Counted from the stretch's first letter, positions 1 to 11,062 are shown. The stretch is DNA of 64,000 nt from Agapetus fuscipes (GCA_951799405.1 OX637359.1:6940201-7004200); one strand, 5' to 3'. Numbers and translations: made by a program. The notes: a model not told the origin generated them from the letters alone.

Positions 1-140
1 CCGGTCGATCGCGATCGACTGTTTGGGCACCTCTGCCCTATGCCGATTGACGTGCGAAAAAAATGACGTCAAACGGTCGAGTTGCTAGGAAAAAGGCGAA
101 TAAATATTTTTAATGGTTGCTAAGGGCCTTGTTACATAGA
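1..140 (+). repeat. Element G copy, cut by window start
   Basis: Contains the G signature: a TGACGTCA-like box, then 'GGTCGAGTTGCTAGGAAAAAG', then 'AATGGTTGCTAAGG'. Related copies lie at 470-560, 1010-1160, 8925-9140, 15930-16060, 27895-28060, 28960-29020 and 47860-47985 in both orientations. No coding capacity is seen. It is a short dispersed, probably non-autonomous element of unidentified class. Confidence 0.5.
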
Positions 141-775
141 CATGCGTCAAAACATATAAAATAATATATTATTAAATAAATCATTCAAATTCCAATATTG
201 TAACATTTCACGAGCTGTTTATGGTGGATATTTTAGAACTTCCGGTCATAGACAATGAAGATAATTTTCTTACTTATTTCCGGTAGGTAGATATGTATTA
301 ATTGCATAATAATAAAATTTGATTATCGTTTCCACATTGTATGGGCGGCAATGAGAAAAGCATCTGGCTGCATTTATAAATAACTGAGGTCTGTAGCGAA
401 TCCCCCCATTCGCTAATAATGCATTCCTCTCTTCATTATTACAACTCATTCTAACATTCAACAAATCATTTCCGATGGAATCGGCACGAATTTAAATTTA
501 TATTTCTTTTCTTGGAGAGCAAACGTCGCGTGTCCATGGGACTATTTCTTCTTTCAGTGCCACTTTTAACGAAGATCGGCGGACATCACTGCTATTTTCA
601 GTTTGGATGCTGCGGCTCGCAACAGGGCCTTAGTGTTTTTTCCAACCCACTGTCCCAGGTTTTACAGCCACGATGTCCTTGAATATGGGACTGCAGTCTT
701 CAGCAATCAATAACAGAATATTTGTTAACCTTTTCGCTTACAATCCGTATTAAGTAACAATTGTAGTGTCTATGG

Positions 776-951
776 CTCCGGACAGGGCTGGTACTAATTT
801 CTTGTGAAGGCTGAGTGAGTCTTGCCGGTACTTTATTTTGGGTTTGAAATTAACAGCGAAACAGCAAGTTATTTCTGACAGCTTCGGTAGGAATCGATCC
901 CAACCTCTCGGAATAGAATGCAAGCATTCTACCAACTGAGCTATCAACTGA
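776..951 (-). repeat. tRNA-derived SINE (family C), truncated
   Basis: Read on the minus strand it starts with a tRNA-like head (TAGCTCAGTTGGTAGAATGCTTGC, then a degenerate B box). It continues through the family C body (GAAATAA.TTT..., CAAGGTTTACTCAGCCTTCACAAGAAATGAG). It lacks the distal third present in fuller copies such as 59078-59409. Confidence 0.7.
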
Positions 952-1009
952 AAATATTTGTTAACCTCTTGTCTAACAACCCGACCGTATGAAGCCACAA
1001 TATACTCAG

Positions 1010-1160
1010 CACATGATTTGATATAGAAAATATTGTGGCATCATCCCGCCGGTTTGTCAGGGAAAAGGTAAATAAATATTATGTTATTTGTTGCTTATGA
1101 CGGCAGTCACATACAAGGCTGACGTTGCTCGCCGAGAAAAAAAATCCATATTAAAAAATG
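1010..1160 (+). repeat. Element G copy
   Basis: Diverged G copy with the 'GTTTGTCAGGGAAAAGG' and 'GCTCGCCGAGAAAAAAAATC' segments in the same order as other copies. No ORF. Confidence 0.4.
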
Positions 1161-1829
1161 TTTGAAGGTGAAACTGAATTAATGCTGATTCACTGATTCG
1201 ACAAATCGTGGATGAAACATTTTATTATGGGTAACTTCTCATAAGTAAGTGAACTAATTTTAAAGAAGTGCTCATGAAAAACATCTATACTACAGGATGT
1301 TCACAATGTGTTTTCTCGTAGAAAATAGGGAAAAAGATGCATTAATCTAAGAAACCCATGTTACTAAAATTCAACATTGAATCCACGGTTGGCGTAACCC
1401 GCTAAACTGAAAAAATAAATAGGGGAAAACCAGGGAAAACGCAGCTGCACTGAATGCGCAGCTGAGATGTGGTATCTTGTTATACATTAAAAATAGGTAA
1501 AGTATTGTGTGACGTCGGGTACCTATACCTTTATAAATAATTGTATGCAATTTTGTAATATTTTTATTTATCACACAATAAAACAATAATTTAATATGCT
1601 ATATGGACAAAAGGCCTTGAAAATATATACAATCCCATAGAAAAAGTTATTAAAGTCGAGTTAAGTGTACCCGAGTACTTAGTAGGTATACCTACAGTTG
1701 AAAACCCTTATCATTCAATTCAAGACGAAATATCTGAGAAAATACGAAACTAAGCTGAACATATTGTGCAACTTCGTACCAGGTGAGTCCAATATATTTG
1801 TTTTCACATTTAAGGGGGCCTTACGCCAA

Positions 1830-2060
1830 CCATTTCTCTTGAGAATCGTCTCTGCCGCACATATACCTAAATACAAGCAAAGATTCTGTGGGTCAGACAG
1901 AAGAGTCTCTTTGACAATTGTGACGCGAATGCCTGTAAGCAGAGAGTGAAGAGTGGACAGTATGTTGAAAGCGATTTTGTGAAAAATGAATCTTGTAAAA
2001 ATAAATTTAAATCGCAATTGATTATAAGATACCCAAGTCAAATCATAACAATATTTTGTT
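1830..2060 (+). repeat. Dispersed repeat N, copy 1
   Basis: Shares a long ordered similarity with 7250-7445: 'TCTGCCGCAC', 'GCAAAGATTCTGTG', 'CAGACAGA', 'GTGACGCGAA', then 'AATAAATTTAAATCG' and 'AATCATAACAATA'. ORFs of 83 and 108 codons cross it on opposite strands, but neither resembles a known protein. Confidence 0.5.
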
Positions 2061-2558
2061 CAATAAAAACTAAAAAAAATACTTATATAGAGTTTGAAGG
2101 CCGTAAAGTCATACCAGCGCCCTCCTTTAGCTTGCATCTAAATTCGGTTTAAGCCGTGTACATTTGTATTATATTTGTTGATGTTCATCTGTATAAAAAT
2201 ACATTTGGTTCATCATAATTGAACTGTATTGATGCGCTTAGACGGTCGACTGTTTTGCAATAAATTAATTTGAGTTGTTTTCAATTGTAACAATGGGAGC
2301 ACCTACCTCCTACCAACAGCCGATCTACAGAGTTCAATTCCACTTCATAAAGTATTTATTCCTTTATTATTGACAGCCTCATTAATCGTCGTTTATGAAT
2401 TCACAAGTATTTAAATCAGGGCTGGCATCACCTTATTTTTCCTTCAGTTTTTATTTCCTACTCTTATCACTTCTATCCGTTGACCATAGACTAAATTGTT
2501 ACTCCTAAGATGCACAACTAACCAGCTAAAGGTTATGAGTGTATGGAGGGCAAATAAT

Positions 2559-3012
2559 CGTCCCCATAGTGCTTGTTTGTCTTATGTCCATCAAAGGTAA
2601 TTTCACAAGAGCAATGTTTTTATGTGAAGGTACTGGACCAATATATATATACAATATACATATATAGAAGGATTATTTATTTAGAAGGTACACATAATTA
2701 AAGAGCGCCATTTTTGTGTGTGTCACACCTCAAGGGCCCTCTCAAATCGCGGTTTTTTGTTGTTGTAAAGATGCGTCTTTAGTCCTTTTTAAAGACATCA
2801 ACAGTTTCTGCCTTCATCACATTAGGTGGTAGTGTATCTTATGAAAACTGGAAATTGATTTTTACAACATTTAAGACAACTCTCACATTATCGTGTTTGA
2901 GGCTTTTTCTTAGCTCTCTACATATAGAATGTGATCTTGAGAGTTGAGACTATTTCATTGAAAGGTCATCTTGGAATCAAATTATGGATAAGCTAAACAA
3001 GCACTGGGGAGC
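2559..3012 (+). mobile_element. TIR MITE (family H) with a nested LINE 3' fragment
   Basis: The left end CGTCCCCATAGTGCTTGTTTG is mirrored by the right end CAAACAAGCACTGGGGAGCG with few differences. The body matches 14022-14277 and 46179-46583. About 200 bp at 2642-2840 interrupts the family H body; it includes the minus-strand 3' end of the LINE seen at 35330-36215 (GAGCGCCATTTTTGTGTGTG, CTCAAGGGCCCTCTC). Confidence 0.65.
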
Positions 3013-3660
3013 GCAATGGCTAGGCTCAATGAGATCTCCTCGTCTGTTGATATCTTCCACCTGAGTGAGAATCAGCTTAGACAGAGGCTTAGTTTTTTTT
3101 TTAATTCAATTTATTGTTTAAATGTGGTTTAAAGTTTACCTGAACTCAAAAAAATTCGGAATGTGTTTGACGGAACATAGAACCGGCAAGGTTTATTAAC
3201 AAACGTCCTCAGAAAACAGCAAGGGTGTCTCCTAAAGACGTTGGTTTTGACATCGATAAAAGGTCTTGAAAATAGTACCTAAAGCTTATCAATAACAGTT
3301 CGTTTAACTTTTTTTTTTTCATTTTATAAAAATGTTCGATAGCTATCTACTCGAAAACGGCATTAAAAAAGTCCTAGATACATAAAAACTAACAAAAATA
3401 CTGGATATTTAGTTACAAAAAATAACTTGCCTTGAATTTCAATTTTTAATTTACTTGGCGGAATGTAAGCGCGACTAAGCTGCGCATATAGTGTGTTCCT
3501 CAAAAGAGCCGCCTATGGCAAATGAAACCTATTTATTTTCATTGGTAAGAAATCGCAATTACGTGAAGTAAAAGTTTCCCTGCTCCCGAGGTGAAGGTTC
3601 TCATTTCTTGTGAAGGCTGAGTAATCCAGATCCTTGCATTTTTATTTTTGCGATTGAATT

Positions 3661-3770
3661 TTTTTTTTTTTTTTAAGAAAATCCTGTACGGGAGACTCCC
3701 TAGATTCTGAAGACTCTAGGGGTCTATGACACTTGTTGTAGTGCCGCAGAGGTGTACGAGCTTGGTCGTC
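3661..3770 (-). repeat. Short retroposed repeat (family I) with poly-T end
   Basis: A T-run is followed by 'AAGAAAATCCTGTACGGGAG' and 'GACACTTGTTGTAGTGCCGC'. The same order recurs at 20918-21010 with a similar T-run. The poly-T edge suggests a minus-strand retroposed sequence. Confidence 0.45.
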
Positions 3771-3995
3771 GCTACAAAGCGCCAATACTCAAGCAAGACC
3801 CAGTTGCTGTAAGGCTGGATGGACCCTTGGTGTCCGGTCATTGGTAAAGGCTTATGAATTCTTCAACCCAGCGAAGAGCACATTCGAAATATTAATGGTA
3901 TTTTTGTGTGCTCCGCCGGGATCCGAATCCACAACCTTCCATTTACGAGTCCGAAGTGTTGCCACTACGGACTACGGACCGGTTCGAGATAAACT
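3771..3995 (-). repeat. tRNA-derived SINE (family B)
   Basis: On the minus strand: head 'CCGGTCCGTAGTCCGTAGTG', a B-box-like region, GGCGGAGCACA, then the body ending in 'CAGCAACTGGGTCTTGCTTG'. It abuts element A at 4015. The reading frame across this region is repeat-derived. Confidence 0.7.
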
Positions 3996-4014
3996 ACGAA
4001 ACTTCAAATTATTT

Positions 4015-4262
4015 CTGACATTCGGTATGCGGCTGACCACCCATGCTGTAAAAAATGGTTCACTTTGCCAATTTCACCCCTGTTACAGGGAAGGACGGCA
4101 AGAGTTGCAGGGTGTATGCCCATTTGAGATTTGGTTTTTATGTTGTAGGTTCACATGAGGCATGTGCAAGCGCGAATTTGTACGTGTCTGGTTGTGAGAA
4201 TGCATGTAATGTGAATCTCCAATATAACATATCTTTGCAACTTAGATTAGATTAGATTAGAC
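4015..4262 (+). repeat. Element A copy
   Basis: One of about 20 or more copies of a roughly 250-bp repeat. Order: GGCTGACCACCCATGCTGTA, GGTTCACTTTGCCAAT, CCCCTGTTACAGGGAAGG, AAGCGCGAA, TTTGCAACTTAGATTAGATTAG. It has a short tandem TTAGA tail and no tRNA-like promoter boxes. Confidence 0.75.
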
Positions 4263-5094
4263 TATAGCCCCTGGCATTGAACGCTAGCGCTCTACCAACT
4301 GAGCTATGGACTGGGCCGGCCACTTTACGTATATCTCATATATGCCAATTTTGAAGAAACTAGTTAGTCTGGTATTTGATGTGTAATGATCAGAAAGGTT
4401 GATATTATGCCTTTACGCTTTCCTAAATGAGTTAAAAATAACTTGAACATTTTTAGTCAAACTCCACATTCAGTAGTTCCCAACCAGTCCTTATTCCGGA
4501 TGTTACATCAAAAAAATTGTCATCTCTTTCCTGAAAATTTGATAAAAATGTGAAAACAAGAAGATGCCTAAGATTTACCTTATTACTTATATTTGAAAGT
4601 AATCAGTTTGTAGTCTAGATGCAGACTCGTGAACAGCACGGTGTGAGTTCGATTCCCGGCTGAGCACAAAAAAAAATTATATAGATTTTCATCTACCTTT
4701 ACCTGACACAAAAGTGTACTCAATGGTTTATCCAGTCTTACGGCAACTGGGTCTTGCTTGTTTGTGAGTGTTGTGTTTTTGACAGGAACATTTATAGTTA
4801 AGTATTTCCAAGCACATTTTTTTTACGATAAGTTTATATATGTTCTTATGGAAACCGGAAAAATCCCGCGTCTGAAATTCTGTGCCCATCCCTACATATT
4901 ATAATCCAAGTTCTTTTTTTTGTTCCTTGAGTTATAACTCGTAGGTTAGTATAAAGCTGTGTAAAAATTGGTGCACTTTTGCTAATTCTAGCCCTGTTTC
5001 AGGAAAAGGCAGCAAGAGTTACAGATAGGGGCACCAAAATTGTAAAAAAAATATGAGTGCTTAATTCATTAAATGTTCTAGTCCATTTACACAT

Positions 5095-5345
5095 AGGTTC
5101 CTAGCTCAGTTGCTAGAGTGCATGCATTCCATGCCGAGAGTCCGGGTTCGAATCCCACCGAGGGTGCCCAAAATAAATACCGGGGGAACTGCAGGGAAAC
5201 TCCTACTTCAACTGAAGTGGTTGGCGTAAGGCCTGCCCCCTCACCTGTAAAAATAAATAGGTTACACTCGTCACATGCGACACCCTTCGGGGATAATACG
5301 GCTAGACATTACACTATATGTGTAGCTTGTTTTAACCTAGCTGAA
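5095..5345 (+). repeat. tRNA-derived SINE (family C)
   Basis: The head has A-box-like TAGCTCAGTTGCTAGAGTGC and B-box GGGTTCGAATCCC. The distal body follows (ACTGAAGTGGTTGGCGTAAGG, TGTAAAAATAAATAGG, CTATATGTGTAGCTTG). The segment between the B box and the distal body is shortened relative to other copies. Confidence 0.75.
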
Positions 5346-5587
5346 AGTCGCTAGTGGGAGTTGGTACAATGAAATATGCAACGATAAGACACCATAAAAA
5401 ATATTAAAAAATAACGCCGTAGGTTTGTTCTCTTTACATATAAAATAGTCAGATAACGTATTCTAATTTATAGCGGTATTTTTAAATATTTGTTTTTATT
5501 GATATTGTTGTTTATCTGTTTTGTAACCATACTGGTTTTGGTAACAGCAACCTTAGAAAGCCCTAAATCCGGTTTTTTCGATGTAAA

Positions 5588-5915
5588 TGTTCATCAAATC
5601 AAATCAAATAATTTATTTTCAAATTTGTATGCATTACATAACTTTTTGACGTCACAATCATAAATATAAAACAAACATAGTCACATATCATAAACAAATA
5701 AATAACAAGCAATCAATCAATCCAGTGAAACAGTCTGGGGCAATTTCTCCCAAGGCGCTTTATCTTCTAAATATTCGCTAAGGGTATAATATTCCCCTGA
5801 GCACAGCCTTCTCTTTATAACTGCCCCAAACCGCACCACCGGCAGGCTTTGAATGTTCACTGGAACCGTGTTAAACAAGCGAATACACTGCCCCTCAAAA
5901 GATCATCGATGATCA
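5588..5915 (-). mobile_element. 3' end of a non-LTR retrotransposon (RT C-terminus)
   Basis: Minus-strand translation gives RLFNTVPVNIQSLPVVRF, then VIKRRLCSGEYYTLSEYLED and a stop. This is the usual extreme C-terminus of jockey/CR1-like LINE ORF2 proteins. The 3' flank ends in a (TTTGA)n-type repeat at 5588-5610, as expected for a LINE tail. It is 5' truncated, with no catalytic RT motifs. Confidence 0.65.
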
Positions 5916-6899
5916 TTCAACATTCAACAGATTTGCATGTTACACTCACTTAATTGAATGTTGTATTAAAAATGCCACTCAATACCACCGCGGTCATGCT
6001 GAAAATATTTATAAATTTTTTGTACAACAATCAACAGAATACCTTGTTTATGTACCTTACACAACACCCTCATCTCCAGACTCCCCACACATTTTGGTAT
6101 GAATTGTCGTTTATCGTGCGTGGTACTTAGTGTCATATTTAAATCAACCATTCGATGGACTCGGCACTATAAAAATATCCCTCGGCTATGTGAAGTCACC
6201 CCCCAAAGTAAATAAAAAATTAATTCCTTCCATCAGTGATATTTTTTAGTTAACAGCATTGTGAAACGTATGCATTTGACTATAATCTAAGTTTTACCTA
6301 AAAAAAATTATCTAACATTTAGGTACGATTCATGTTAAATGCATGCCCACATTGGTAAAGTGAACCATTTTTCACAGAATGGGTGGTTAGCCACATATCA
6401 AACGAAATCTAACATGAATGCAGTACGTAGCATTTTAGTTTATTTTCAAACTTACTACTTAATTATGTATTGAAGTTATGACACTGTCCTGTCCTTAGTC
6501 CGGCCAAATGACATTATACTTTTCCCTACATTTTAAATGTGCTGAGTCCATTGTGAACAGCTTATTTTACAAGGACTCGATGCAAAACCTCATGCAGAAA
6601 TGATACTCAACGAATGTCACTCAAAAGTGTTGAATGCTGACTTATTATTGTTTGTAGGGGCATACGTCAAAACCTGCTCGCACCTACACCGAGTGGTTAT
6701 TGCATCGAATACCAACTAAGGGCTAAGTCCATTAGGAATGAGATTTTTGTAACTTATTTAGAAATCAGGGAATATGCCTAAAAAAAATTTTTCAAATACT
6801 TGTCCGAATAGAAATATCACCATATTCGTAAGAACACCCTATAACTATTTTTTTTATTATTCAAGAAATATACATTTAGAAATCACCCTAGATCTTTGC

Positions 6900-7137
6900 A
6901 CTTATTTATTTTCACAGAAAAGGAGGCTAGGCCTACCCCAACCACTTTACTGTAAGTGGGGGTGTCCCAGTTCTTATTTCTTGTGAAGGCTGAGAAATCC
7001 TGAGGAAAGAGGCAGTATTTTTATTTTAGGTTTGAAATAAACACCGATGCGTAAAATCATTTCTGACAGCTTCGGTGGGGACCGAACCCTAGCACTAGGG
7101 AATGGAACGCAAGCATTCTATCAACTGTGCTATCGAT
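6900..7137 (-). repeat. tRNA-derived SINE (family C), diverged
   Basis: On the minus strand a degenerate tRNA-like head (GATAGCACAGTTGATAGAATG) leads into the C body. Its distal part includes AGTAAAGTGGTTGGGGTAGG and CTGTGAAAATAAATA. Confidence 0.6.
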
Positions 7138-7249
7138 CTAAGATTGATATTGATACTGTTACGGTCTATGGATTCGTCGTACGTGAGCCTATAGGCACGC
7201 TGGTACAGTGTGGAACACTGCTCTAGTATAATCCATTATTGAAGTATCT

Positions 7250-7445
7250 ACCATGTTCCCCGAACACGCAAGAATCGTGTCTGCCGCACGAGCAAAGATT
7301 CTGTGAGACAGACAGAGTCGCTTAGACCATTGTAACGCGAAGACCGGTAGGAAGAGAGAGAAGAGACATGTAACAAATCTTGTGAAATAAATTTAAATCG
7401 TTATTTAATAAAAAAAAAACCCCAGTAAAATCATAACAATACGAT
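7250..7445 (+). repeat. Dispersed repeat N, copy 2
   Basis: Ordered similarity to 1830-2060, ending in the same 'AATAAATTTAAATCG' and 'AAAATCATAACAATA' segments. No coding signal. Confidence 0.5.
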
Positions 7446-7624
7446 AATATTGTTTTTTTTTTCTGAAATGAAAAAAAAAGTTGCATACAAACTTACACAT
7501 TCGCATCCGGTGCATTGTAACACAAAGGGCAAAGGTTGAGCACCCATGCCAGCACACACTAACTTCCAAAGAAATGCATAATATCATCTTGTGCCTCTAT
7601 TAATGGATTTTGTTTTCTTTTCAG

Positions 7625-8358
7625 AATAAAAATAAGTCTTGCTTGCTAAGTCAGCCCTGCACTTCGAGTTGGTCCTCCTCCAAGAGTTGGAGGAAAGAGT
7701 GGAGAGGCGGGAAGGCGGCATGCGTGACGCGGTTCACATCAACAGAACAGACCGCAGTCGCTTCCTAGTCATCAGACAAGTCAGCCGTCAGTGACTGCAG
7801 ACGTCAGTGCTTTGAGTCAAGTCCAAAAAACTCTCAGTCACATCGGGAATCAGTTACGTTAGTCACAAGTTCTTCAGTCATAAAAAACCTGCAGTCGTCT
7901 GTGTTTTGAGTCAAATCTTAAAGCTGTCAGTCACATCTGGAATCAATTTCTTCAGCCATCAAAAACTCCAGTCGTCAGTGCTTTGAGCCAAGTCTAAAAA
8001 GCTGTCAGTTACATCGGGAATCAGTTTTATCGCTCACCAGTTACTTCAGTCACAAGTTCTTCAGTCAATATAATCTTCAGTGCTTTGAGTCAAGTCTAAA
8101 AGCTGTCAGTCACTTCGGGAACCAGTTACTTCAGACTTCAGTGAATTCGGTCACAAGTTCTCCAGATACAATTTCCGTCAGTTTTTTGTGTCAAGCCAAG
8201 CTTTAATCATCGCAGTTACTTCAAACAGTCGACTATAACTTGAGTCGTCAGTTTGATCAGAAATCAGATTGTTCTATCAAAACTCACTCCAGTCATCAGT
8301 ATTTTCAGTCACCAGTTTCCTCAGTCACAAATAACCTCTGCGATCAATTTCTTCAGTC
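7625..8358 (+). promoter_or_regulatory. Probable 5' leader of the IQ-motif gene
   Basis: A strong splice-acceptor-like tract (TTTTGTTTTCTTTTCAG) ends at 7624. It is followed by sequence richer in GC than its flanks and then by the TCAGT-rich tandem repeat that runs to the start codon. No long open frame crosses it in frame with the downstream ATG, so a 5' UTR exon is the simplest reading. A first exon upstream is not identifiable. Confidence 0.4.
7780..8340 (+). repeat. Degenerate TCAGT-rich tandem repeat
   Basis: A unit of roughly 110-120 bp recurs about four times: 'CAGTGCTTTGAGTCAAGTCT', 'AGCTGTCAGTCACATCGGGA', 'AATCAGTTAC', 'TCACAAGTTCTTCAGTCA'. Within units the pentamers TCAGT and CAGTC recur every 10-25 bp. 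The array ends just before the ATG at 8359. TCAGT is also the core of the arthropod initiator element; whether it acts that way here is unknown. Confidence 0.7.
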
Positions 8359-8556
8359 ATGATGGAGCCAGCAAAGACCACTGATGCATCACCAGAGGAG
8401 CTGAGCGCCAGTGCGACCACCATCCAAGCTGGGATCCGAGGATATCTGGTCAGGAAACACCAGAAGCTGGCGAAAGAGGCCGCAACCAAGATCCAAGCTG
8501 GTTTCCGAGGATTCAAGGCACGCAAAGAGATCAAGAACTCCCACCAAACCTCCTAA
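8359..8556 (+). CDS. Small two-IQ-motif protein (igloo/neurogranin-like)
   Basis: This encodes a 65-residue hydrophilic protein from tandem ATGs to TAA. Residues about 20-35 (TTIQAGIRGYLVRKHQK) and about 43-58 (TKIQAGFRGFKARKEIK) are two consecutive IQ motifs with the IQxxxRGxxxRK pattern. Such motifs bind calmodulin, usually in the Ca2+-free state. The family that fits best is the small neurogranin/neuromodulin-like group, represented in Drosophila by igloo, which buffers calmodulin near membranes in neurons. There is no signal peptide or membrane segment. Base composition is GC-rich against an AT-rich background, as in the other real exons here. It could be the whole protein or the terminal coding exon of a longer isoform; the upstream acceptor at 7624 makes a spliced transcript likely. 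The orthology is inferred and no symbol is assigned. Confidence 0.7.
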   Translation: MMEPAKTTDASPEELSASATTIQAGIRGYLVRKHQKLAKEAATKIQAGFRGFKARKEIKNSHQTS

Positions 8557-8571
8557 GGCTGCGTTACAGAC

Positions 8572-8735
8572 CTGACGCATTCTGCCCGGTTTGTCTATGG
8601 ATTACCGGGTCAGAAGTCTAGTAGTGTATGTGGATGTATGAAAGCTTTCACACAGTTTGTCCGGTAAACCATAGACAAACCATAAACAAACTGGATACAA
8701 TGCGTGTAGTGTGAAAATCGCATCACACGAAATTA
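8572..8735. mobile_element. Short foldback element after the IQ gene
   Basis: The left part (GACGCATTCTGCCCGGTTTG, then TCTATGGATTACCGG) is complementary to the right part (CCGGTAAACCATAGACAAAC, AATGCGTGTAGTGTG), forming imperfect inverted arms. A related segment lies at 42748-42850 (GACGCGACGCATTTTGCC). It begins about 15 bp past the stop codon, so it probably lies within the IQ gene's 3' UTR. Confidence 0.5.
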
Positions 8736-8739
8736 TACA

Positions 8740-8875
8740 CATCAAGTGTTATTCACAAAACATCTAATCCATAGATGATCCAAGGATCATTGTTTTTTTT
8801 ATGAAGAATTCACCTTAAGCCATGGATTGGCTGTGTGTGAATAGCACCGCCAGAGTGTAATTTGAAATCAGTGGT
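8740..8875. mobile_element. Small MITE with GTGTTATTCACA-type ends
   Basis: Ends with GTGTTATTCACA on the left and TGTGTGTGAATAGCAC on the right. The interior carries ATCCATAGATGATCC and GCCATGGATT. Related copies are 9165-9290 and 24101-24210. Non-coding. Confidence 0.5.
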
Positions 8876-8924
8876 AGACTTCACATTATTTTTTTTCTAC
8901 TTTTTTTAAATTTGTTTTTTTTTT

Positions 8925-9140
8925 TAATGGAGTCGGCACAAAAAACGGAGGATAAATGCGACGGCACCCGGTCGGGTTGCTAGGAAATAGACTCAGCACA
9001 AATTGTAAATAAAATCTCGGCGGGCAAACGCCGCACATTTAAGCGGCGTTGGTCCTTAGCAACCATTAAAAAATATTTGTTTGACTTTTCCCTAGCAACC
9101 CGGCCGTGTGGCGTCAAAATTTTATTGTCTGTGGGTACGT
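8925..9140 (-). repeat. Element G copy, extended
   Basis: The fullest G copy, read on minus: 'GACGCCACACGGCCGGGTTG', 'CTAGGGAAAAGTC', 'AATGGTTGCTAAGG', 'GTTTGCCCGCCGAGAT'. A second, shorter G-like segment in opposite sense (CGGTCGGGTTGCTAGGAAAT) lies at its left side, so it may be two fused copies. Confidence 0.5.
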
Positions 9141-9164
9141 TGTCTAACATTTTGTAATTGGATT

Positions 9165-9290
9165 CTAACGACGTTATTCACACACAACAAATCCATGGCT
9201 CAACCGCCACCTAACGTGGATTTTCCATACAAAAAAACGATGACTAATGGATCAGCTATGGATGCAATGTGTTGTTAATTATCCTGTAAG
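9165..9290. mobile_element. Small MITE, GTTATTCACAC family
   Basis: It matches 24101-24210 in order: TTATTCACACACA, AATCCATGGCTCAAC, GCCACCTAA, CATACAAAAAACGATGA. It is non-coding and sits directly beside an element G copy. Confidence 0.5.
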
Positions 9291-9516
9291 GATCCAGATC
9301 ACCTAGATTTGCGCCGTGAGAATATTGAAATTTGGAACTTTGTCCGACTCTAACTTGCATTTTTCTCAAAAAAAGACACACTGCAAAGAAAAGGAAATTA
9401 TGTATTTTCAAGATAAAATAGTACCGCAAGTACAGATTCTTTACTAATAAAAGGAAGTGAGTCAGTATCAAAGTGATGGTACGAGTATGTTTAAAAAAAA
9501 ACCAACGCACCGGTTT

Positions 9517-9763
9517 CACTATTCTTAGACATTTTAGTCGTCCGTTGAGCCGACGCTTTGACAAACTAATGATGAATTTGTATGAAGACCTGTCAATCCA
9601 AGATGGCCGCAAGTGAACAGCTGATTAGTCTTCATACACGCAACAATATTACCAAAATTCGGTAGGTGAGAATGACCGTGGTGATGAGACTTTCAGCCCA
9701 GGCATCATTGGTTTGTCAAAGCGTGGGCTTAACCAACGACTAAAATGTCTAAAAAGAGCACTG
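9517..9763. mobile_element. MITE with about 55-bp TIRs containing a nested MITE (family J)
   Basis: The left arm (CTTAGACATTTTAGTCG, then GACGCTTTGACAAAC) is the reverse complement, with mismatches, of the right arm (GTTTGTCAAAGCGTGGGCTT, CGACTAAAATGTCTAA). Between the arms, at about 9575-9707, is a family J element (ATGAAGACCTGTCAAT, AAGATGGCCGCAAGTG, AACAGCTGATTAGTCTTCAT). J also occurs without the outer arms at 40600-40770 and 58990-59475. Confidence 0.65.
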
Positions 9764-10059
9764 TTAGTTTTTAGTATGACAAGTTGTAGAGGTCTTATCC
9801 CGTTCTCATAAGAAATTTTGGAATACTCACTTCCTTATTCTGTAAAGGTTTGTAATTTGGGTACAAAACACAGATCATTCCGATATTAGTGGAGTTTTTG
9901 AAATAAATACATTTTTATTGTGCTATTTTTTTCTCTTGTTTGTTATTAAAATATACAAGGCCATACTAAAATATATTATATTAGAATAATTGTGTTTAAT
10001 TTAAGATTTAATAAAAACATCGTTGCTGCATGTAAAAAAAACGTATTTGACCAAAGGAC

Positions 10060-10310
10060 TTCCCTGACTTACCTATGGGTTTGTATGAAGCTGACCACCC
10101 ATGCTGTAAAAAATAGTTTACTTTGCCAATGTCCCCCCTGTTTAAGAGAAGGTCAGCAAAAGTTGCAAGGCTTATGTTCATTTGAGGTTTGGTTTTTAAT
10201 ATGTAAGTACGCATGCAGCATTTGTAAGCGCGAACTTACACGTGTCTGTTTGTGGGCATGCATTTTATATGAATTTTAAATGTTAATATAATATCTTTGC
10301 AACTTAGATA
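10060..10310 (+). repeat. Element A copy
   Basis: Carries 'GAAGCTGACCACCCATGCTG', 'TTTACTTTGCCAATGTC', 'AAGCGCGAACTTACACGTGT' and the tail 'CTTTGCAACTTAGATAATA'. A 95-codon frame here has counterparts in other copies but shows no selection-like pattern and is read as repeat-derived. Confidence 0.7.
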
Positions 10311-10461
10311 ATATATTATTAAATAGACTCAATGTTTGATTTTAATAATGTGATGTGTCTCCAGTCTGTCTTGATTTATCCGTTAACATACGGGCAATAA
10401 CGATGTTTTCATATAAGTATAAATTATGTTATAACGAAAAATACTATTGACTCTAATGTAA

Positions 10462-10497
10462 AAATACAAATACAATATATATATTGTATTTGTATTT
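10462..10497. repeat. Perfect 36-bp palindrome
   Basis: The 18-base arm AAATACAAATACAATATA is followed immediately by its exact reverse complement, so the sequence could extrude as a spacerless cruciform. It lies in AT-rich intergenic DNA. Confidence 0.85.
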
Positions 10498-11062
10498 CGT
10501 GTACCTACTTACTTAAATTACAGGCATACAAGAAGTTAAGGACAATATTATGGTTTTATATATGTAGATGTGTCCTAGTTACCAATTTCACACAGAGTAG
10601 GTAACACATAACTATGCGTTGAACCTACACGTACATAAGAATGTTATTATAAACATAATATACTATAACAAGCATCTGTGGTACATGACGTGTTCCTTGT
10701 GCGATGGATATGGGTCTTGATCGAGTCTAATTTTAATCAGTATAAATGTAGGTAGGTACTTAACTCAATTTATTTCATCTGGTTAGCCCTTCACAAAAAC
10801 GCACAACTCATGTAAGATAAAAGTAATGTATTTTTTAAATAAAGTATTTTATTTCTCTTGTTTATTTTATTTTATTATTAAGTTTGAATAAAATATACAC
10901 CTACCAAACTAAGATTATCCACATTGTTCAGGGATTTACGGTTAATACATCAGGCAACTCTGAAATTTAAAACAATATATTAGGTACCTACGTACCTATT
11001 CCACTTTTTTTAATTAATGAAATTTATTTTAAATTATGATTACGGTCGTTAGACATTTTATA

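Noticed and set aside
1371..2041. Three frames of 71-108 codons near the left end
   Set aside because: They overlap dispersed repeat N or AT-rich DNA and have no counterpart in any protein family I recognise.
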